NCBI GenBank assembly: GCA_009617715.1
Contig: VTFK01000161.1
Coordinates: forward strand, 186,001 to 250,000
Reading direction: 5' to 3'
DNA from: Plectrocnemia conspersa
Lineage: Eukaryota; Arthropoda; Insecta; Trichoptera; Polycentropodidae
Length of the DNA stretch: 64,000 nt
The position numbers and the translations under genes are program-made. The first letter of the stretch is position 1. Each line of letters opens with the position of its first letter. Below the pieces are notes generated by a model, which was given only the letters and a program-made list of their open reading frames with translations, was not told where the DNA came from and did not search any database. Positions 1 to 12,000 of this stretch are shown piece after piece.

Positions 1-227
1 TTATTTGAAGACCAGTAATACATATAATTCCAACGCTAGCAGCAAACTGTGCCAAAACTCCCCAATGGAAATTATTTTCAACAGTTTTGACAAATCTAAA
101 ATATTTTTATTTAATAGTCACACAAAAATATGGTATAGATATATCAGACTTGTAATAAAATATATTATTTTTTCTGGCTTAAAAGCACCTAAGAAATTTA
201 TTGTATAATGCATTAGAATGATTTTAC

Positions 228-3200
228 CTTACGATATTTTGATGATGTTCAACACAGTGGTTTAATCTATTGCCTATCACGTGATCAATTTTATCTAGAT
301 GCTCTTTTCACGAATTCGTCATCTTCTTCATCATCGCCATATCTTGCTTTTTCATCCAATTGAACTAATGCAGTTTTTTGTGCATATTTAATCAACTTCT
401 CAGATTTGCTTCTCATCTCTAACATCACCTCTTCTTTTGCATATAGATCGATCTTTAAAAATTAAATGTTTTAAAAATATGCTTTCTAAAAAGCTTTTCA
501 CTTACTATGAAGGATATTTGAGAAGCTTTTTTACTCGTTTGTGAAAGGAAAATCATCTATACAAAAGAAAATGTGATGCTGAAATCCATTGCCATGTTTT
601 TACTTATAGCAAAAACTTTATTAATATAAAAAATTTAATATTTTATGTGATTATAATATTGAAAAGATAGTGAACCATAAAAAGGTATTTTCAATTAAAC
701 CAAAAACAAAATATTTATATCCTCACTTCCCAAATATCCCTCATAATTTATTTCATACTGACATTGACCAAGTTGTCCATTAGTATCTGAACTTGAGCAC
801 ATCCATTTGCCGTCATCGCAGTGGACAGTCTATCAATGCTAATATTGATCATGGCACTAAACCAGATGCAGATAATTTGATAGGCGTAAAGTAATTCGTA
901 GTAGGGAGTCGTTTCCATTGGCAGGGGATACCTGTTAATTAACAAATTGAGATTTATGCTGACAGTTGCTTACGTCTGCATTGCGGACTATGCGATACAA
1001 ATTTGTATAATTTTAAAACGGATTTCAGTAAATTAATTAAAATTTAAATGGAATTCTAGTAATAAATATAAAGTTTTTTACCAAGCTTTGAAAGGCAGAA
1101 CTCTCTCTTCTGGAGCAGCGTCAATTAAGGGGAAAATTGCCCACAGGATAATCGTAAACGTCGACATGAATATGAATAAGAAAAATTCTACCTTTTGAGC
1201 AAATACGCTTGTTTTTATGAACCTAAAAGAATTAAAATATAATAAGGTAAATTTAATAATATAAAAAAATTATTAATCAATTCACGACGACCTTTGAGAA
1301 AGCAATAATAACGCTTAATTCTATAATGTTTCGTCAAGTTTAGTTTAGTTTAGTCGCAATGGAAGCTCGTTACCTAGCGTTCCCACTGCAACTGTGCAAA
1401 CACGATTTTATTGCTTTTGACGTAAATGTTTAACTTCTGAGAAGTGATAATTGTAAAATTCGGTTTGAATATACTTTTGCCAATTCTCTTATATCAGAAT
1501 TCTGTATTAATATCGGTGAGGATAGCTATTATATTTTTAAAACAATGCAGACAAACTTTGTAGCAATATGCGAGATGTGACGTCTTATTTTTGAAGTTGT
1601 TGAAGAATAGTGTCGATAATTCATCGATGCTGGATGACTTTCAAAGTGTCCTAAAATGTCGCGATTGCGTCCCTTATTCTTGTCAGTCGCAACATGACGT
1701 CAGCGTTAGATAGCGCTCATCTTGTATTAGCTTTTTTAGCTTCTCAACGAACTTACCAAACACAAGGATATTTTCGGCGATAACTATAAGAAGCTGTAAA
1801 AAATATGTGAGATGGTGCTCATATTTTTCAAGTGTATGTACATCTTAATTTTTTTTTAAATAATATTTTATTAAATAGTGTATGTATGGATATGTATAAG
1901 TTGATGTGTTGTATATTTATGTATGTATCAGAAATATTAAGTAAAACTTGTTTGTATAATGACCATCATGATGCAATGAGAAAGCTTTTCATGATGATCA
2001 CACAAAACAGTATAATTTGCATCAGTGATATTGTTAATATTACATACTATTCAATGGACGTTTGTTCGGATACACAATATCGTTTGTTTACGCCGACGAA
2101 AAAAACTTCAGATTTAGTGAATCTTTAGTCTTAACAATTATGGGTGGTCGCGACAAATCTAAACACAATCTTTTTAATTTTAATTTTATGTTTTTATTAC
2201 TAGAATACATATTTTTTGTAGGCACCGTTCTATTTTTTCTAAAATATTTATAATATAAGCCAAATATTTTACTTAATATGTTTTAATCCCTATTTTTAAG
2301 AACTATGAATATGTAATAAAAAAAGTTTTTATATAACATACTAATAGTTGTGTTAAAACATACCTTACTACTCACATCTAAATATTTAAATTAAGTATAA
2401 TATATCCAAATTACATTTTTTTCATGTTTATTTTTAACCATTGCCTTAATTTTTCACTGTCCTCAAACAACCTTTAACGATTACAGTGATAACAAATAAT
2501 AAACGCAAAATAATAATAAAAAAACAGTTAAAAAAATACATAGGACGAAGTTTAAGAAGAAAATTTTCAAGCTGACTAATATCTAATAACAACTGATTAC
2601 ACAAGTGTTAATAGTTCTATTTTACACATTTGTGAATTTGACTTATTTAAATTTAATTATTCGGGTGTCTTATAATGTTGATATATGTACATAATTATGT
2701 ACATACAGGTGACACAAAAGCAATAAATGTACCATAAGCCATAGAAAACTCAGTCCAAGTCCTTTATATGTATATACGATTTTAAGGTCATAACATCGTT
2801 GTAATTAGTTCAGCGGATACAAAAAGTGATATTTAAGACATTTTAAGAGCAGTTAATGCTATCTAGACAATATATTTTATAAAAGTTATATATTTTATTA
2901 AACAAAGACAAACTCAAACATGTTTTGAAAAACTTTACAGATAAGGAGAAAATGCTTTCATTTTTGATGTAATTTTACATTGAGGATTATCGAAATATCT
3001 TAAGAATTAATTACTCACGCCCATTGCGCATCCTTCTGCGGGAAGAAAATCTCATCGTCCATGTAAACTATGACGTCTTTTATCCCCTGTTTCTTCCCGA
3101 AGAACAGTAATATCTTGATACATAAAGTGGCTTGTGTCAACAGTAGGAAGGAAGCTTCGGCGATTTTCTCGATGTCGCCCAAGGCCATGTACATGTAGAT

Positions 3201-3383
3201 TATTTGAAAAACAGCGTACATGTATTGAGTGAGGAACAGGAACCAAAAGGAATAAAATAAGTATGAGTATTTTCCATTCTTTGGCCTCCCCCACAAACCG
3301 AAAACGTTGAGGACGTTCAGGGGATAAGTCAAATATATTTGCGTAAGAGTCTTATTGGGCGAGCCAACTTTGTTTGTAGACAT
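228..3383 (-). CDS. Insect odorant receptor (7tm_6 family), partial, runs off the left edge
   Basis: An odorant-gated ion channel subunit of olfactory neuron membranes. Exons that splice in frame: 3383-3019 (ATG at 3383; first two membrane segments, ending near FFPQKDAQW), 1222-1082 (membrane segment plus LPFKAW), 931-759 (YPLPMETTPYYE then a YQIICIWFSAMINI segment, then TANGCAQVQIL) and probably about 455-228 (ending NHCVEHHQNIVR before a gtaaaa donor). The order LPF-x-W-Y-P, Y-x-x-YQ and CxxHHQ-I is diagnostic of insect ORs. In the fourth exon the charged stretch (KSEKLIKYAQKTALVQLDE) reaches a stop near 294, while the HHQ motif lies in the next frame, so this exon holds a one-base frame break or its acceptor is misplaced. 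The 3' exons with the channel C-terminus lie beyond base 1. Family assignment is firm; exon 4 boundaries are weak. Orthology is not assignable. Confidence 0.85.
1370..1600. repeat. Partial copy of a hairpin MITE-like family, in the OR intron
   Basis: The segment carries the central loop sequence and one arm (ACACGATTTTATTGCTTTTG, then ACTTCTGAGAAG and ATAATTG, then AAATTCGGTTT) of the family seen complete at 49744-50006. The other arm is missing. Beyond the arm it also shares GATAGCTAT-ATATTTTTAAAACA with 49680-49710 and 59550-59580. Confidence 0.7.
1655..2260. repeat. Dispersed repeat segments in the OR intron
   Basis: Three pieces recur elsewhere in the window. The CGCGATTGCGTCCCTTATTC block near 1660 matches about 46870-46990. 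The 1868-2000 segment (TTGTATATTTATGTATGTAT and following) matches 48300-48460. The 2055-2100 block ending TTTGTTTACGCCGAC matches 62193-62235 and, inverted, 61097-61132. No coding content is seen. These look like fragments of non-autonomous transposons. Confidence 0.55.
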
Positions 3384-4680
3384 TGCGATGGTTTATGATT
3401 TTGCTAAGTGATTGAAAGCACACAACATGAAAAACAGGGCTGAAAACAGTGGCGGTGCGTGTTGTGGATAAATTAAAATTGTTAATTATATACTAAAAAT
3501 ATCAAAAATTCACGTCAAAAGCAATAAAATCGTGTCGGCGCCGTTGAAAATTAAAAGTGCTTCACTTAATACACGCTACGTCAATAATGCAATGAGTCCC
3601 AATACAAAAAGGCACTCGGATACATATACGGATACGATTCGTACTCCCTCTTGTAGAGATTTCGTTTTCGACACGCCGAGAATCCAGACAATGGAAACAT
3701 ATTCGTTACATATACTACTATAATAAAATGTAACGTTCAGTTAATTTATAATAACTTAATGATTAATTTAAGTTAATATTATTAATATAATATAATAGTT
3801 TATTAGACTACTACTATGTTTCCAGTGATTAATGTCGCAATCAGTGTATTTCGTGACACTAATTGAACATGATTGAACGCTAAATGCATAAAATATCAAC
3901 AGAGAATTTTGAAACTAGAATTGTTAATATTTTCGCGACACATTAATTTGATTATAGGTTGTGCCTTCGTTGATGGTTCATAAATTGTTTTAAATATTTA
4001 AATATATAATAATATATTCAGAGAATCAGTGTAGAATATTGTAAATCATTAATATTCCAGTCACTCGATTAGCCCTCCGTTTATTTTGTAATTAATCTAC
4101 TAGATATGTTGTGCATGTATTGTAAATCAAAATCTATTTATAAATATGTTTTTGTACTTCCTTGGAAAGGTACATTATAGTAACAATTTTTAAATGTAAT
4201 GATCAATGTAGTGTCTAATGTAGTGCAATGCATGATACATCATAATCTAAATTCACTATTTTCGTATAGTGTATTATACATTAAACTAATAGTATATTTT
4301 TACTAACACAGCAATATTTTTAATGACTTAAAGTGTTATCAAGATAATCAATAAAGTAATAATAATTTATTTATTGTACTTGACTAGATGTTAATATAAA
4401 TTCCTTGCTCCTTAGTTAAGATGTTATTTTTAATAATATGTCTACAATGTAGCAAATATCTAAGAAATAATTTTGATCCCATCATTTTTTTTCATTTAAC
4501 ATAATACCTATTAGATTAAATTATATAAAGGTGATCCAACTTCAGTTTTCGAAATTTTTAAATCACACAAATTTAAAGACATCATCGATTTTTTTTAATA
4601 ATCGACCATTTTACGTATTTCTTTAATTTAGAAAAATAATGTAATTGTTAAGCCGCCTCTGAACTTTTTGCAGCAGCCGA
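3384..4680. other. Intergenic, AT-rich; one MITE arm
   Basis: Upstream of the OR gene. At 3508-3545 there is one arm of the hairpin MITE family (CACGTCAAAAGCAATAAAAT then CGTGTCGGCGCCGT). The rest is AT-rich with no supported gene. Confidence 0.6.
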
Positions 4681-4689
4681 TCCTTTCAA

Positions 4690-5490
4690 TGTAATTTTTG
4701 ATTACTTTTTTGTACATTGGTTGGTTTTGAGGTGCTCCAGCATTTCGGGTATATCGGCGTAAACACGACTCTCACAAAAATCCAACAGTGTCAAATTGCC
4801 AAAACGGGAAATAATGAGATCTGGGAACTTTTCACGCAAAATATCCAACGTTGCACCTAATGTGTGGCAAGTTGCGCTATCTTGATGGAACAACGTGTCT
4901 TTTACATCAGTACCTTCGATTTCGTGCTAAAAATAATCTGTTATAGTGCGCCCATAGCACATACCACTAACTGTCACAGTCCGACCTTCATAATTTTCAA
5001 AAAAGTAAGGTCCAATGAAGCTGCCTGACCACAATGCGCACCAGTCACTTTTTGGACATGTAAATGTCTCTTGTTAATCACATAAAGATTTTCCTCGCAT
5101 CATATGCGGTAATTTTGATTATTTAAATACCCAGAGAGGTGGAAATGTGCATCATCAGAAAAAAAAATCTTTGAAAAATCAGCATCAACTTCCTGCTGCT
5201 CTAACAAATAATCTGTGTAAATGTTTCGCTGTCTATGGTTTCTGGGCTTTCGGTTCTTTTGTTTTCTGAAGTTTATACTTATATATGTACAATTTTCAAT
5301 CATAAAAATACTCAAAACCTTCGAACGCCGACAAATCGACAATTCTGGGTCTTCGGCCATACTGTCACAGCAGCAATCTTCTTGGCAGAAAGGGCGCTAC
5401 AATGCTGAATAGGCCTTATCTTGTTACTAAAGCTGCCAGTCTCTTTGATTTTTTCACTACGTTGCGAATTTTTCACTCAGTAAGACAATG
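4690..5490 (-). pseudogene. Decayed mariner-like transposase
   Basis: Read on the minus strand, the pieces match a mariner-type DDE transposase in order: a basic N-terminal linker with MAEDPELSICRRS near 5360, then LLEQQEVDADFSKIFFSDDAHFHLSGY around the first catalytic aspartate (about 5200-5110), then MFHQDSATCHT carrying the second catalytic aspartate near 4890, then a shortened C-terminus (YADIPEMLEHLKTN). Frames change and stops intervene, and the third catalytic region is deleted, so it is inactive. I did not find clear terminal inverted repeats. Confidence 0.8.
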
Positions 5491-5939
5491 AAATTGACTA
5501 TAGCCTATCTATAAATCTCGTACACAGTTTGTACAAAATTTTTATTTTTGTAGAACAATTGAATATTTTTAACGCATTGAACGATGGCCAAGTGATTTAT
5601 TTTGTAAATGTGTTATTGCAAACTACACGTTTTAAAAGTGCTGCCAAAATAAAAAAAACTCGAGTTAGATCACATTGTACAATAATTGTTAAACCACAAT
5701 GCGGTCACTAATTAAGAGTACCTAGATGAAAACAAATTAATACCGTCTGATAAATGGTAAATATTGAGGAGTTGTCAAACACTCATGTTTTTATATGCGG
5801 TACTAAGGGGAGGGGGCAGACTACCCCGGGCGTCATAATTTTTAATATGGCAATAAAAAATGAAATAATTATAGCAAAATCAATAACTGCTCACTCGTAT
5901 CGCACCTGGTCATAAAACGTGGTGTTAAGTCACGACTTA

Positions 5940-6077
5940 AAATAAAAAGTATCGCTCAGCCGGTACTGTCAGACGCTTGTTGAGCGTCCAGTAGCTAATA
6001 AGTGGTCGTGCGTATTGATCGCCTTTACGACTACTCGATAACTATTCAAATAAACGAAGCAGTTCAATTTACTCAAA
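5940..6077 (+). promoter_or_regulatory. Probable initiator and 5' UTR of the ERdj5-like gene
   Basis: An initiator-like TCAG with A at 5971 lies about 107 bases upstream of a strong splice donor, AAAAT|gtaagt, at 6079/6080. Nothing TATA-like is convincing at the right distance. Assignment to the downstream gene rests on the reading frame: joining AT at 6078-6079 to the G at 9283 makes the start codon that the J-domain exon otherwise lacks. The TSS position is inference. Confidence 0.5.
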
Positions 6078-9000
6078 ATGTAAGTAATAGCGAACTCTCC
6101 TTTTACACTTTTCATTCATTGTTTTGTTTTCACAAAACGCTCTTTCATAAAATAAACATTTAGACATTTTGCTATGAAATATTATTCAAATTGAATTAGT
6201 AATAGTATAAATAATATAAAAAATAATTTCTAAATAGAATGTTAAGTTTTGATGCAATAAATTAACACTATCATATTGTACGCCTACACTGTCCTTGTTT
6301 CATTATATCAATCCAGATGTTGCCATTTGATGTTAAATATCAAATGTTTAACTATCAAATAGTACAATGTTCGTTGTTTAAGTTTCTGGTTTTGTGTTTA
6401 TTCAGCTGATAAAATATAACCTGTTTTTATTATCAAAATTTCGTTAAAAGTAAATATTTTCCCATATGGATGTAGTGGTGGATCTATAACTATGCAAATG
6501 TATAATGTCCTATTACAGAGTCTTTCAAAATTGTTCATATGTATATATATACTCGTCAGATACCTGATCTTTATGATGAATGCTCATCTCAAATCAAAAG
6601 TAAATTTTAATATAAAAGCTTAGTTTCGTTTATTATCAAGGGTATTGAATAACAAAAATTATATCATTTTTAAAATTTAAGCAACAGGTTCTATAACGGT
6701 ATTGTTAGTTTTTACTCGAGCTACTTAAATGGCTGCCATCTTGTTCAGGGTATATTTTGGGGTTTTTATCAGTAAGAGTAGAATATTTATTATATGCTGA
6801 TTACCTGAAAGCGTTTCAAAGTTTTTCCAGAAATACCTTAAACTGCACATGTAGTTCGTTTTTAAACAATACAATTTTTTCAATGCAACTGAGCTGAAAA
6901 TGTAAATTTCTTTTGCATAATTTTCCGCAGATTTGCTGTTTCTTGAAGAGAAGTAATTTTGATTGAAATGTTTTAATATGGAAAAAGAGTCCATGTACAA
7001 ATTTTCCTTTTCCTTGTAAGGTTTTAAGAGAGTTGAGATGTTGTTATGTCAGTCAAAAATGCTAGATCCCACAACCATATGGGATCTGAAAGTTCTGGAA
7101 CTGGCCTTGATTTTTCAGTCATAAATATATCAATTTCGTTTCGTAACTCAAAGAAACGTTTTATCACTTTTCCGCTGCTCAACCATCGCACTTCAGTATG
7201 GTACAATAAATCGCCATACCCAGATTCAATATGTTCAAGAAAACTTTTGAACTGTATGATTAACTCCAGCTTTTCTTATTAAATTTACTGTAGAATCGAC
7301 GATAGACATCAAGGATAATAAATTAAGCACCTTTCCACATAAAGCCACACAATGTAAATTTATAGGTGCCTCAAAACATTTCGATTTAAATAAACTGTTA
7401 ATTCGACCAATTAAACCAGTGTTAGAACCGATCGTATTTTTCGCACCCTCGGTAGTTTTTCTCAATTTAATTCTAATTCTAAAAATAGATTTTCTCCAAT
7501 TGTAGTATTATTGAGGCTCTTTAATGTTGCTCATTCTTCAATTACTTCAAACTGTGAATTTATCTGTAAAAAATTAGTAAATTTACTAGCTTTTTCTTTA
7601 AGTTGAGAACAGATATCCAATCCCAAATCCTCAACTCGACGTGTAATTGTACTTAAAGATAAACTTACGCTGGCAAATGTTCGTACTGAACCAGGACATA
7701 CTTCTTCTGCTATTGCTAATACACATGGTTTTAACAAATTCGCCTTCTGTAAGCGATCTACCTTCTTCAGCAATGATTGTTGCGATATCGTAACTGGCTT
7801 TAACCACGGCTGCATTCTGGTCTGTAATTTTTTTAAAAACATTTTTTTGGCTTAACAAGTTATTTCTGAATTTTTGCACGAATTATCCTTGGAACTTCTC
7901 ATATTTTTCACCGTGTTTACTAACATAATGTCTTTTCAAATTGTATTCTTTGAAAATTGACACAGTTTCGTTGCAGATAAGACCCAAACTATTGTCTCTG
8001 AACTGAATGAAAAAATATTTTATCGTCCACTAAATCGTAAATATTTTTTTGTTATTCAAATACTTCCGTCTTTTATTAAATAAGGACGGAAGTATTTGAA
8101 TAAAAAAAATATTTACGATTTTTCTGAGCTTCTCTAATCGGCCTATTTTCGAACATCTGGCATGGACCCATCTCTTTTTATGCAGCGGTTATACAACATT
8201 AAAAAATATTTGTACTAATTTAATTTAAAGCAATAAAAGTCTGCATGATAATTCTCAATAAATCAGATAATTTCTTGAGAAATGAGAATTTTCGATTAGA
8301 CATTTTTTTCTCGAGAAATTCTCGAAAAAAAACCACTGAAAATGATACTTTTTTTAGATTCACCCAAAACATTATGTATTGTATTTATTAATTGCTTTTT
8401 ATAATGTTTATTGGTTTTCAAGTTTTATTTAATATAAATATAATAGCAATAATTTATTATTAAATAACGCGTAGTTTGATATCCCTGTAGTATTCTGTGT
8501 GAGTATGTAATACGCACACACTCAAACAAATTAGAAAGCTTTTATACATAAACGTTATTACAAGATTTAGGAATACAGGAAAATACATAATGTAATATAA
8601 AAAAATTCCACTGGCAATCAAGATCTGGAAAATGATACGACATAACACATTTTGATGCTAAAAAGTTAACTTCTAAGTAGCCCATCTTTAAGTCATTGGC
8701 ATACAAAAAAATTTTGGAAGGGTTGTCATTAAATATTATTTAAATAAAAGAAAAGGAAATGGTTTAAATTAACTGATTTTTTATAGTGTTTATTGAAACG
8801 AAATGATAAGCATGACAAAATAATTGTGATATAATATTCGTTTATTGAGAGTCACTTCGAGAGATATAGGGGTGGTAGACAGGAAGTGAACCAGACAGAT
8901 GGAGAGGAAGACAGTCAGACCTCTACAGGTACATCCTGTTTCTATTAACTGCTAGATAGGGGCAGTGTGTATTGATCTAAAATTATATTATTATTTTCTT

Positions 9001-12000
9001 CCATGATACGTTTATTATTATTTAATTATAATGAGATTTCAACAAAGTTGTAAATGATAATTATTACAATAAGTGTTTATCAATATTATTTTGCTGTTAT
9101 TTTTTCATTGACAATATATCATATTATTATGGTTAGATCGTTAGGAAGATAATTTAATATTTAACATTGCTTTTTTAAGGTGGCAGTATATAACTGGAAA
9201 AATATTTGATTTTATCTACAGACACAAACTCAGAGCTAAAAGATGCTCAGAGCTTGAGTCGAAATATTTTATTTTATTCCAGGTTGTTAAAGGCGTTTTT
9301 GTGTGTATTTCTATGCATGTTTCACCTTCCGATCATTTATACTACGGAAGACAATTATTATGAATTATTGGGCGTTGAGAAAACTGCGGATATTAAAGAA
9401 ATTAGAAAAGCTTTCAAACAACTGGCGGTGCAAAAGCATCCTGATAAAAATAAGGTATTATAAACTATTTTTTATAACTATGCATTGCTATGAAATTAAT
9501 ATTATTTATTATATTACAGGATGATCCATCAGCTCATGAAATATTTTTAAAATTAGCAGAAGCATACGATGTCTTGAAAGATCCTGTAAAACGTAATGAA
9601 TATGACTTGTATGGAAAAAATACTGTTAATTATCACCAGCCCAAATATCATAGCTTTAACTATTATAAAGATTATTTTGGAATCTATGATGAAGATCCAT
9701 TAATAGTCACACTGAACGAAAACGAATTTGGTAAATATTATATATTTATTGTATTTGTGGAAAAACATTTTATTTTTAATATTTGTATTATTTAGATAAT
9801 GCTATCGGAGATGGAATTTGGTTCGTAAACTTTTATTCTCCACTATGTTCGCATTGTCATCATTTAGCTGCCGATTGGAGAAGCTTATCCGAATTGCTGG
9901 AAGGCGTTGTAAGTATTATACTATACAATAATAAATATTTCGTTAATATAAATCTATCAAATTATTGTTTCAGGTTAAAATAGGTGCCGTTAATTGTGAA
10001 GATGATAGGGCTTTATGTTGGGATATTCCTATTCATCAATTCCCTACACTTCTTTTCTTCGAAGAAGGGGTAAGATTATTATTATTCTGATTATTAATAT
10101 ATCGATCGATACATAACGATACTTTACAGAGCAATAAACACTCCGGTGAAGAATACGATGGAAGGCGAACAACGGAGCACATGGAAAAATATATTTTGCA
10201 TAAAATCGAACATTCCATGCATATTCCGGAGTTAATTGACTTTAGTCAAATGAGTCATGTTCCTTGGGCATTATTTTTATGTCCTTCTGAAGCAGACTGT
10301 CCTATTCTTGAAAGAATTAGATTAGCCGCAAAGATGGTTATTGTAAAATTGGATTGTTAAAGATAAAATTTTTAAAGTATAATTAACAAATATTTATATT
10401 TCATTATATATTTTAGAATGGCCTAGTTTCAGTCGGCTATACTACAAATGCTCAATTTATAAAAGAGATACGCAATATGTTTGGTAATATAGATACAAAA
10501 CTGATATTTTGGGATCAAAAGGAAAGCACTAAGGCAGTGTTGAATGAATTTTACTACGCAAATAATCTGGGAGATGGAATTTTAAATATGCTACCAGAAG
10601 TTCAATCATTGGATCATGAAGAATTTAAGGTTTGTGTAAAATTTATTTGTATACTAGCCCCATAGATTTATCGCAGCCAAATATAAATCATAAGCTTGCA
10701 GTATTTGAGTCTGTATTGCAGCTTTCTCGCACAAATCACTACTTGCTATTTATCTGCTACAGTTGCTTTTTATGATCTATTTTTAACAGGCATATAAAAA
10801 AATCTGAGCTCTATGGGTGCTGTTTAAGAAGGTACTACCAAATCGTCACTGAATTAAATATTGCATTGAGGTTTTAAGATACTAATAAATAATAGGCATG
10901 GTGTTTGAATAGTTCTCACAATCAATTTAATATAAAAAATCTTATATAATACATAAGTTTATTTTAACTTTATATAAAATTCTTATTACATATTATTTAG
11001 GCAATTCGATCTGCACTAAGAACCGATAGTGATATTCCGTGGCTATTATGCTTCACTTTAGGAGCCGATAAGGAAACCAGCATCATTTTAAAGAGACTCG
11101 CCGGTAGATTGGCTGATTTCAAGATAGGTAAATTGATATAATTTATTTAATGTCAAAGTTATTATGATTTTATTATACTGACATATTGCAGGGGAAATAA
11201 ATTGCGGTATGAATACCGTTCTTTGTGGTTCGCTGCGCGTTACTGGTAATCCAATGTGGGGTATTCTAAAGAAGGGCGGTGCCTTCGAAGCTTACACAGG
11301 ACAGTCTACGCTGCATGCTGTTGAACAGTTTGCTATAGACGCCCAAGAGGCTATCAACTTTCACACACTATCGCCTATAGACGTGGAGCGAATAATTTCG
11401 CAAGGTATGTTATTTTTCAATATCAATTTTAAATACCCATCGAATACGACACGATAAGTATAAAGTGAAATTTTGTTGTCACAAGTGTTTGCTAACATTG
11501 CTTCATTTATTTTCAACGTGTTATGCTTAGATTGGTCATAGTAATGTTGCACAAATTTACATAATATTACACGATTCAAAATAGTACAGCTTGTAATTTA
11601 TAAGTTATTATTTACATCTTTCGATTGTAGGTAGTTATATCTTTACTATTATTGTAAATAAATACTAGAGTATTTCTAATATAATAGTCATAAATTTACT
11701 AGAGCTAGCTTTAATAGCTATTACGTATTAACCAGTAAAATTAATTAATTTTCAAGCGTTGATGCCGAATGGTGTAAGTTATTTAGCGAGATAGACGCCA
11801 GAAGAGCTGTTCGATATATATGATATTTATTGCATAAACAGCGGCGGTGTCGAATGAAGAAGAGTCCAGGTTGATGCAAAGGGATTGTAACAGGCGGTCA
11901 GAATCGATGTAGAGTAGTAAAGAAAAAACAGTGTCTCTGATTTATGCTGGTGTGATCTCTCTCTATTAATGAATCTTTCTCTTCTTTTAAAATGTGAGAA

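Noticed and set aside
9206..9282. In-frame extension upstream of the J-domain exon
   Set aside because: It has no ATG, and a strong acceptor at 9281-9282 joins in phase to a split ATG instead.
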